From: CAWACC01 sp964390695
Lineage (GTDB): Bacteria; Chlamydiota; Chlamydiia; Chlamydiales; Parachlamydiaceae
NCBI GenBank assembly: GCA_964390695.1
Contig: CAYMKI010000097.1
Span: 1 to 12,277, forward strand
DNA: 12,277 nucleotides
Reading direction: 5' to 3'
Made by a program: the position numbers and the translations under genes. Positions 6,994 through 12,277 of this stretch are shown piece after piece (the first letter of the stretch is position 1; the number at the start of each line of letters is the position of its first letter). The notes beneath the pieces are model-generated. The model had not been told where the DNA came from and ran no database searches. It saw only the letters and a program-made list of their open reading frames with translations.

Positions 6994-7290
6994 ATGATCA
7001 CATTTCTATATTTCACAGCTATAACCTTGTTTATGCTACTATGCATATTGCTTTGTTTTGTTATCTTGATTCAAGAAAGCAAAAGCTCAGGACTGGGAGC
7101 CTCCTTTGGCGGGGATGCCGGAGAATCCTTATTTGGAACTTCTACCGCGGACGTTTTGAAGAAATTTACCGGATGGCTGGCTATCATATTCATGGTATCC
7201 TGCTTGTTTCTCTCTCTCTGGACAACCGCCATAGGCAGCAGCAGCGCCTCTCAGAATGCCGCTCCTTTCACACTGGAAAAAGTAGAGTAA
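6994..7290 (+). CDS. secG: Preprotein translocase subunit SecG
   Basis: SecG is the small auxiliary subunit of the SecYEG channel in the inner membrane. The 98-residue protein has the family's two membrane helices, about residues 4-26 and 57-79. The conserved loop between them reads LIQESKSSGLGASFGG (25-40), followed by GESLFGTSTADVLKKFT (43-59), matching the usual QxGKGxGLGxxFGG...LFG pattern. A Ser/Ala-rich tail ends the protein. AGGA at 6981-6984, nine bases before ATG and inside the end of tpiA, supports the start and cotranscription with tpiA. A hairpin follows downstream. Confidence 0.94.
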   Translation: MITFLYFTAITLFMLLCILLCFVILIQESKSSGLGASFGGDAGESLFGTSTADVLKKFTGWLAIIFMVSCLFLSLWTTAIGSSSASQNAAPFTLEKVE

Positions 7291-7301
7291 CGCCCGATGT
7301 T

Positions 7302-7331
7302 AGGCCTGTTTCAGATGCGTACAGGCCTTTT
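7302..7331 (+). terminator. Hairpin terminator after secG
   Basis: AGGCCTGT (7302-7309) and ACAGGCCT (7321-7328) form a perfect 8-bp stem with an 11-base loop, followed by a short T-run (7328-7331). It lies 11 bases past the secG stop, between convergent secG and def. On the minus strand no T-run follows, so it best serves secG, although it may also insulate def. Confidence 0.65.
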
Positions 7332-7353
7332 ATAAGACATGTTAGCGGTGGGT

Positions 7354-7884
7354 TTATTTATCGCTGTATTTTTTCTTGATTTCGCGGAGCTTGTTCTCCA
7401 ATTCTTGACGGGCTTTGCCCTTGACGCGGTCTACCCATAGGACGCCATTGATATGATCATTTTCATGCAAAAATGCGCGAGCTTCCAACCCTGTCAATTC
7501 TTCCGAGAATGAATTACCCTCAATATCTGTAGCCTCAAAAGTCAGGCTAATGGGGCGTTCGACCTTTCCGTATAATCCTGGTATAGAGAGGCATCCTTCT
7601 GAAAATTCCCATTGCTCTTTGCTGATCGCCACAATTTTAGGATTGATAAATACCCTCAATTTTCCCGGCACCCAAGTTCCTTCGGGTGTTTCATAAGAGA
7701 CATGCGTCAAAAAAATAGCGACAGATTGATGCACTTGAGGCGCTGCGAGCCCCCAGCCATTTTCCGCTTCCATCGTTTCGATCATATCTTGCACAAGCTG
7801 CTTAATTTCAGCATTAATCTCCTTTACAGGGGCTGCTTTTGTTCTAAGTACAGGATTTCCATAGTATGCTAAAGGTAATTTCAT
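7354..7884 (-). CDS. def: Peptide deformylase
   Basis: Peptide deformylase removes the formyl group from the initiator methionine of new proteins. It is a cytoplasmic metalloenzyme. The chosen start ATG (7882-7884) gives 176 residues beginning MKLPLAYYGNPVLR, the usual family N-terminus. The three signature motifs are GWGLAAPQ (43-50), EGCLS (96-100, metal ligand Cys98) and HENDH (140-144, metal ligands His140 and His144, catalytic Glu141). The frame is open upstream to a TTG at 7950, but a strong promoter (7916-7944) lies inside that extension, so the longer form is unlikely. The Shine-Dalgarno is weak. def is monocistronic and convergent with secG. The C-terminal tail is a basic helix. Confidence 0.96.
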   Translation of the reverse strand: MKLPLAYYGNPVLRTKAAPVKEINAEIKQLVQDMIETMEAENGWGLAAPQVHQSVAIFLTHVSYETPEGTWVPGKLRVFINPKIVAISKEQWEFSEGCLSIPGLYGKVERPISLTFEATDIEGNSFSEELTGLEARAFLHENDHINGVLWVDRVKGKARQELENKLREIKKKYSDK

Positions 7885-7915
7885 ATTTTTTTCTAGGTTG
7901 GGTTTGTTTATATTA

Positions 7916-7944
7916 ATTATATCAAGAATATTTTTTTTATTCAA
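7916..7944 (-). promoter_or_regulatory. Sigma-70-type promoter of def
   Basis: On the minus strand TTGAAT (7939-7944) and a perfect TATAAT (7916-7921) are separated by 17 bases. Transcription would start near 7909, leaving a leader of about 25 bases before the def ATG. The spacer is A-rich. This is the best promoter match I noticed in the window. Confidence 0.75.
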
Positions 7945-7997
7945 TTTCAAAAAAGAATATATAACGTAAGCTTTAATACTGGACTTTTGACAAATAG

Positions 7998-8153
7998 ATC
8001 TATTGCATAATTAATCCTCTTACCCTTGCCCCTAATTGATTTAAATTCCTTATCCCAACCCTGAATTAAAGGATTCAAACCACTGATCAGTGGTTCAAAT
8101 CCTGTCATTAGGGATTAGGATGCAAGGGCAAGGCGATTCATTATGCAAGAGAT
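7998..8153. mobile_element. MITE-like imperfect palindrome of about 156 bases
   Basis: The first 32 bases (7998-8029) and last 32 bases (8122-8153) are inverted repeats matching at 27 positions. The match weakly continues outward for about ten more bases (CAAATAG before, CTATCTG after). The centre is a perfect 18-base palindrome. No coding frame fits inside. Both ends resemble the 24-mer at 257-280 beside the transposase relic, which suggests a non-autonomous element mobilised by an IS with the same ends. I see no clear target-site duplication. It fills most of the gap between the def promoter and the 69-residue gene; the remainder (7951-7997 and 8154-8257) shows no gene. Confidence 0.6.
8078..8095. 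repeat. Perfect 18-base palindrome at the element centre
   Basis: AACCACTGATCAGTGGTT is its own reverse complement. AGGATT (8070-8075) and AATCCT (8098-8103) extend the dyad outward after a 2-base mismatch. It is the hinge of the 7998-8153 element and would form a cruciform or a tight RNA hairpin. Confidence 0.8.
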
Positions 8154-8257
8154 TCACTATCTGTTTAGGCTACTATTTTTATCTATACTTGGCACAGTTT
8201 TCGCTTATCACCACATGACATAGTTTGAAATCATTAGCCCTAATAAGGAGATTGGTT

Positions 8258-8467
8258 ATGAAAAAGAAAGAAGAGCAAAAGCCAGACTTAGAGAAAAAGT
8301 TAGCCTACCTTGAATTTATCAATGACCAGCTGCTTAGCGAGCTTGCCTACGTCGATCAGTTAATGCGGCAGGTAGGTTTCACCGATGGTCTAGAATCTCT
8401 TAAAAGCACCGCCAAAGAACTGTTCGAAAGCGATCAGGAAAACCTATCTGATTCGGATGCGGCCTAA
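8258..8467 (+). CDS. Small coiled, acidic-tailed protein of unknown function
   Basis: I do not recognise a family. ATG at 8258 has an excellent AAGGAG at 8245-8250, seven bases upstream, so the start is firm and the product has 69 residues; upstream in-frame codons are not part of it. Residues 3-38 are charged and heptad-like (LEKKLAYLEFINDQLLSELA, then YVDQLMRQVG), predicting one amphipathic or coiled helix. A short loop FTDGLESLK follows, and then an acidic Ser/Asp-rich tail. No membrane segment or signal is present. The position convergent with a SNF2 ATPase recalls the small CT556 gene next to CT555 in Chlamydia, but homology is unchecked. A TATACT at 8184-8189, without a good -35, is the only promoter candidate, just beyond the MITE-like element. 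Confidence 0.75.
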   Translation: MKKKEEQKPDLEKKLAYLEFINDQLLSELAYVDQLMRQVGFTDGLESLKSTAKELFESDQENLSDSDAA

Positions 8468-8474
8468 TGTAATC

Positions 8475-8496
8475 GTTATCTCAGAATTAAGATAAC
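8475..8496. terminator. Shared hairpin between convergent genes
   Basis: GTTATCT (8475-8481) and AGATAAC (8490-8496) form a perfect 7-bp stem with an 8-base loop. It starts eight bases after the small gene's stop and covers the stop codon of the SNF2 gene (8487-8489). Being symmetric it could serve both convergent genes, but neither side has a T-run, so terminator function is uncertain. Confidence 0.4.
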
Positions 8497-11183
8497 AAGT
8501 CCAGCAGATCTTGAGAAGTCATGGAGACCGCATCCCAATTATCCTCCAAGACTTCTCCTAGTAAATTCCTTTTATGCGATTTCAATGACATGATCTTTTC
8601 TTCTATAGTCCCCAAGGTGATGTAGCGTTTAGCGATCACCGTGTCGCGCCGTCCGATTCGATGCGCGCGATCAATCGCTTGGTTTTCCGCCGCCTCATTC
8701 CACCAAGGGTCGTAGATGAGTACATAATCAGCCTGTGTCAGGTTTAAGCCTATCCCTCCGGCTTTTAGGCTGATCAAAAAAATAGATAGTGAGGGATCTG
8801 TTTGAAATTGGTCGACAATTTTTTCCCGGTCTGTAGTGGCCCCATCAAGGTACACAAAGCGCCAGCCGCGCTGCCGAATCTCTTTAGCGATGAGTTTCAG
8901 CATACTTGTGAATTGACTGTACACAAGCACTTTTTTTCCTTCCTCCACCAAAGTCTCCAAGTCCTGCAACAGCATTTCTAACTTACTGCTATTAGGTTCT
9001 GCTGACTGTTCTTCAGATTGGCTAACTAACAGGGGGTGGCAACATATCTGCCGCAAGCGGAGTATAGCTTCCAAAATTTCCATGCGGCATTTCGAAACGC
9101 CTTCCGCTTCCACTTTTTTCAAGACCCCTGTTTTGACCCCAGCTAAAAAGTCATTATAGAATTGCCTGTGTGCCGACGTCATTTCCACCCAGAGGGTCTG
9201 CTCTATCTTTTCGGGCAAATCCTTGGCCACCTCCTCTTTTTTTCTTCTCAAGATAAAGGGGCGGATTCTCTTCTTGATTCTGTGCAGATAGCGAAAATCA
9301 GAGCTGCCAGCCGCCAACTCACCCTCAAAATCTTTAAGGTCGCCTAGAAGATCGGGCATCAGAAAGCGAAAATGCGCCCATAACTCATTTAAATGATTCT
9401 CTAATGGCGTGCCGGTGAGCAAGAGCCGGAATTGGGACTGCAGCCGGCAAACCGCTTGAAATATCTGTGTTTTGGAATTTTTTATGACCTGAGCTTCATC
9501 CAATATCAAGCAGGCATAGACATGCTGAAGAAAAAGCGGCAAGTCCAAACGCAAAATCGCATAGGATGTTAAGATCACCTGGCAATTCTCATAGCAATCT
9601 TGCAACGACATCGAACGATCGGGCCCATGATGAATATACACCTTGTAACCTGGCAAGAACTGCTCTATTTCCTTCCTCCAGTTAAAAATCAAGGAGGTAG
9701 GGACTACAATGAGCACAGGAGCTTTAAGCTGTAATCTGGATAAGAAAGCCAAAACCTGCACCGTTTTGCCAAGCCCCATGTCATCAGCTAAAATACCATG
9801 AAAGCCATAGTCATACAAGAAAGTCAGCCAATTGACCCCCTGCTGCTGATAAGCCCGCAACTGCCCCTGAAATAAGGAGGAAGGTACGGCAGAGGAAATG
9901 CCTTCAAAAGCTTCCAGGTCTTTTAAGGTCCTATCTAAAATCGGGTCGACTTGGACATGCGTATTCTGGGAAGTCAGATCATGCAAAACGCCAAGACGGG
10001 AACGCGGCAGGCCTATGCCTGCGCCCACTACCTCCCCTTCTTCATACAAGGCAGATAACCCAGTAGCCTCCCAGGATTTATCCAGCAATCCTACCGTAGC
10101 ATGATCTAAGGGGATGAAATGCTCTTTTCGAGAATAAGCACCTGAAATAGCTGAAAGATCGGCTTCATAATCCGAGAATTTGAGCTTGCCTTTTACTATG
10201 ATTTTATCCCCCCAGGTGTTCACACTTAGGTCTGCATGGCTATACATCACCAGCCGCTTGCCCATATAATCCTTGATGCACCAGCCGAGTTCTAACAAAA
10301 AACCAAGACTTTTGCTTAATTTGTCCATAGGGCAATAGTAGTGGCTGTTTCCCACCATTTTTTTGATGAAATCCGTTTCCAATAGATCTCTTTCCCAGTT
10401 TTGTTCGCTGGAAAAATTTCGCTGGAACGTTGCTTTGAAGTGGGCATCGTGGTAGGGAACTATCTGTCCATCGCCATAATCCATATACAAATCGGCAAAA
10501 GCCCCACTGCGGTCTTTAAGCATAAGCAAAGGAAACGGCTCCAAGAGCTTTGCCATCTTTTCCCGGCTATCTCCACGGTACACTATCTTAGGCGCTAGGG
10601 GATTATCAGGTTCTTCAACAAGATCTTCAGGCTTTAGTGTTTTTAAAACGGCTTTTTTGACTTCAGACCAAGACACCTCGGTGGTAATCAACTTCAATGA
10701 GATCCCCTTGATGACGATATGAGGGGGGCCTCCGCAAATAAAATCGCTATCGCAAACATCAAAATCTTGCAGCGAAGTTTTGACGCGAGCCGTAATGGCC
10801 ATTTTTCCAGAAAGCGCTTCTATGACATAATAATAGTCATTCTGGCTGAAAAAATCACACACCAAGGGTTGGTTCTTAAAGAAGAGGCGGCCGGTAGCAG
10901 CCAGCAATTTCAGTGCCTGAACGGCTTGAGAATAGGCGACGTGGAATATCTGTGCAGTTAATTCCCTCTCTTTTGCAACGGGAGCCCCTTTCTTCTTTTG
11001 ATAGATAGCCTCTTGCTGCAGCAAAAATTCCACAGCCATCCCCTCCTTGGATGATTTAGGGACTTTATGCAACTGGACTGCCTGCAAACGCTTGGTAGGG
11101 AAATCGGAGGCTAAGACCTCTATCGCTAGGGATTGGTCTGATTGCGAGGCTTCTTTGTTTATACTGAAGATCAATGAAGACAT
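8487..11183 (-). CDS. SNF2-family ATPase/helicase, Rad54-like bacterial type
   Basis: This protein is a DNA-dependent ATPase predicted to move along duplex DNA and remodel bound proteins. The 898-residue product has a helicase-associated N-terminal half (about 1-430). No CxC...CxH zinc pattern of the SWIM type is visible there, although many relatives have one. The motor starts near 435: LRAYQQQGVNWL (442-453), Walker A DDMGLGKT (467-474), VVPTSLIFNW (493-502), DEAQ (562-565) and LLTGTPLENHLNELW (588-602). The second RecA lobe has VLVYSQF (752-758), YLDGATT (778-784), SLKAGGIGLNL (805-815) and QAIDRAHRIGR (835-845) with the arginine finger. The C-terminal DLLDLLS is typical. Chlamydiae carry such proteins (CT555 and CT708, from memory). 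The start ATG at 11181-11183 lies 11 bases after the preceding gene, with no clear Shine-Dalgarno, so coupling is plausible. Confidence 0.93.
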   Translation of the reverse strand: MSSLIFSINKEASQSDQSLAIEVLASDFPTKRLQAVQLHKVPKSSKEGMAVEFLLQQEAIYQKKKGAPVAKERELTAQIFHVAYSQAVQALKLLAATGRLFFKNQPLVCDFFSQNDYYYVIEALSGKMAITARVKTSLQDFDVCDSDFICGGPPHIVIKGISLKLITTEVSWSEVKKAVLKTLKPEDLVEEPDNPLAPKIVYRGDSREKMAKLLEPFPLLMLKDRSGAFADLYMDYGDGQIVPYHDAHFKATFQRNFSSEQNWERDLLETDFIKKMVGNSHYYCPMDKLSKSLGFLLELGWCIKDYMGKRLVMYSHADLSVNTWGDKIIVKGKLKFSDYEADLSAISGAYSRKEHFIPLDHATVGLLDKSWEATGLSALYEEGEVVGAGIGLPRSRLGVLHDLTSQNTHVQVDPILDRTLKDLEAFEGISSAVPSSLFQGQLRAYQQQGVNWLTFLYDYGFHGILADDMGLGKTVQVLAFLSRLQLKAPVLIVVPTSLIFNWRKEIEQFLPGYKVYIHHGPDRSMSLQDCYENCQVILTSYAILRLDLPLFLQHVYACLILDEAQVIKNSKTQIFQAVCRLQSQFRLLLTGTPLENHLNELWAHFRFLMPDLLGDLKDFEGELAAGSSDFRYLHRIKKRIRPFILRRKKEEVAKDLPEKIEQTLWVEMTSAHRQFYNDFLAGVKTGVLKKVEAEGVSKCRMEILEAILRLRQICCHPLLVSQSEEQSAEPNSSKLEMLLQDLETLVEEGKKVLVYSQFTSMLKLIAKEIRQRGWRFVYLDGATTDREKIVDQFQTDPSLSIFLISLKAGGIGLNLTQADYVLIYDPWWNEAAENQAIDRAHRIGRRDTVIAKRYITLGTIEEKIMSLKSHKRNLLGEVLEDNWDAVSMTSQDLLDLLS

Positions 11184-11194
11184 ACTTGTATGTT

Positions 11195-12277
11195 TTAGTT
11201 TTTTTTAGCTAGCAATTCTTTTCCCAATTTCAACAGCTGATGGCTGGCCTTGATTTTTTTTAAGTCTGGGGCATTGGGAGGATCTTCCGTGGCTTTACGT
11301 TTTTTGGAAGGCTTCGGATGAATTTCACCTGCAGACAGCATATCTATCACCTTCTGCTGCTTCTGCGTGGACAGCGTGAGTTTGACTCTTCTCAGATGCT
11401 CATTTTGAGCCTCATCAAAATAGCTGCATATCCAAGCTTCCATTGATGAATAGCTGCAGATGCCTAATTTCTGCAAAGGATATAGCTTTCCTGACGTCTG
11501 GATTTTTTTTCCTGAACCTTGCGTCACTAAATATTTCTCGTGACACTGATAAAAGGTTTGCATACTGATACCCTCAAGAGACAATTCGACAAGTTCACTA
11601 AATATCGCTGATGAAAATGCCGAATAGGGCAAATCTTGAAACCTCAAAGGATAGGCCATAGTTTTATCCTCATTCAACTGATGATACTTTCTGACGCCAT
11701 CTCCGGTATTGAAAATGGTATAGGTATATTGCCCCCTGTCCCGAGCCTTGTACTTACGCTGGCACGCTACTTCTATAAGAACCGCGTGATCCTTTGTTCC
11801 TAAGGAAAAAATGCATGCATGCCCTTCTTTTAATTGATTAATCAGCTCTAGCATATCCAGAATAATTTCGTTGTAAATGATTATTTTGGGCACAACAGCG
11901 GGATTATCAAGATTGTACTTATCATAAAATGATTTAGAGCATTGTAAAAACCCGTTCTTGGCAGCCCTAGGATCCAAAGATTTCTCCAGATCGGATAAAT
12001 AGGCTTTTTCCAGTTCAATCTGATTATATTGTTGGGTACGAGCTACAATTTTCAATCCATAAGAGGTTTTTAAAAAGAAAGGCTCGACCTTCTGGAGTAT
12101 ATGATTAAATTTCGCGCATATGGCCTTTTCATGTGTATTTCCTTGATCCTGAAAAGCTTTTAGCACATTCATCCAACTATATAAGCTGCATATATCTACA
12201 CTGCCTCCATACGAATCCAATCCTAGAATATTGATATCTTCAGGCTTGAGATGATTGCCTACCAAATGCACATATTC
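11195..12277 (-). CDS. Unrecognised protein, 5' end outside window; possible effector
   Basis: The frame stays open to the right edge, so the N-terminus is missing; a GTG at 12269-12271 is merely the first possible start inside the window. Numbering from it gives 358 residues. I do not recognise a family. Two similar segments, ICSLYSWM (27-34) and ICSYSSM (271-277), place a Cys at a helix start. GHACIFSLGTKDHAVLIEV (150-168) followed by YTIFNTGDG (184-192) gives a strand-His-strand-Asn/Asp order that resembles papain-fold peptidases (candidate Cys28, His162, Asn188). This is inference only. The tail is rich in Lys and contains KPSKKRK (320-326) and KKIK (338-341), like a bipartite nuclear localisation signal. 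No membrane helix is seen. It lies 11 bases upstream of the SNF2 gene and may share its transcript. Confidence 0.7.
   Translation of the reverse strand, partial: EYVHLVGNHLKPEDINILGLDSYGGSVDICSLYSWMNVLKAFQDQGNTHEKAICAKFNHILQKVEPFFLKTSYGLKIVARTQQYNQIELEKAYLSDLEKSLDPRAAKNGFLQCSKSFYDKYNLDNPAVVPKIIIYNEIILDMLELINQLKEGHACIFSLGTKDHAVLIEVACQRKYKARDRGQYTYTIFNTGDGVRKYHQLNEDKTMAYPLRFQDLPYSAFSSAIFSELVELSLEGISMQTFYQCHEKYLVTQGSGKKIQTSGKLYPLQKLGICSYSSMEAWICSYFDEAQNEHLRRVKLTLSTQKQQKVIDMLSAGEIHPKPSKKRKATEDPPNAPDLKKIKASHQLLKLGKELLAKKN

Noticed and set aside
7041..7379. 112-codon open frame on the plus strand
   Set aside because: It is out of frame within secG and runs through the terminator into the def 3' end. 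The protein is Arg/Ser-rich with no family features.
7885..7950. Longer def N-terminus beginning at TTG 7950
   Set aside because: A perfect -10 with a 17-base-spaced -35 lies inside this stretch, the codons are AT-rich and unlike the family, and the ATG at 7884 gives the canonical N-terminus.
8092..8102. tRNA T-loop-like GGTTCAAATCC
   Set aside because: The flanking bases do not pair as a T-stem, no acceptor or anticodon arm fits, and the sequence is explained by the central palindrome of the 7998-8153 element.
1..12277. CRISPR array, tRNA or rRNA gene, phage genes
   Set aside because: No regularly spaced repeats, cloverleaf-compatible sequence, ribosomal RNA stretches or phage structural proteins were seen.

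Overview
The window looks like a chromosomal segment of an environmental chlamydia, most likely a Parachlamydiaceae-type symbiont of amoebae. Three things suggest this. First, tpiA, xseA, xseB and dxs lie together in the order I remember from Chlamydia trachomatis (CT328 to CT331). Second, a protein with a eukaryote-type F-box sits among these core genes. Third, a Rad54-type SNF2 ATPase lies beside a small protein, which recalls CT555/CT556. These comparisons are from memory and no search was run, so the exact genus is not claimed.

Layout: positions 1-328 hold no intact gene. They carry the broken N-terminal part of an IS5-type transposase and a 24-base terminal-repeat-like sequence. From 329 to 5110, all on the minus strand, come xseA, xseB, a structured 231-base gap, dxs and nadK. 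xseA/xseB overlap by 14 bases and dxs/nadK by 4 bases. Diverging from xseA on the plus strand is a 300-residue F-box plus von Willebrand A-like protein (5253-6155), followed by tpiA and secG (6217-7290) and a hairpin terminator. Peptide deformylase (def) faces secG convergently and has a very good sigma-70-type promoter at 7916-7944. Between def and a 69-residue orphan protein (8258-8467) lies an imperfect palindrome of about 156 bases. Its ends match the terminal repeat near position 270, so it looks like a non-autonomous mobile element (MITE). The last third, on the minus strand, is an 898-residue SNF2-family ATPase preceded by an unrecognised protein that runs off the right edge and carries a nuclear-localisation-like basic cluster.

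The core genes supply housekeeping functions: isoprenoid precursor entry (Dxs), NADP synthesis (NadK), exonuclease VII (XseA/XseB), glycolysis (TpiA), protein export (SecG) and N-terminal deformylation (Def). The accessory material is the F-box/vWA protein, the right-edge protein and the mobile-element debris. The most interesting candidates are the F-box/vWA protein, a plausible host-ubiquitin-directed effector, and the right-edge protein, a possible nucleus-targeted or cysteine-peptidase-like protein.
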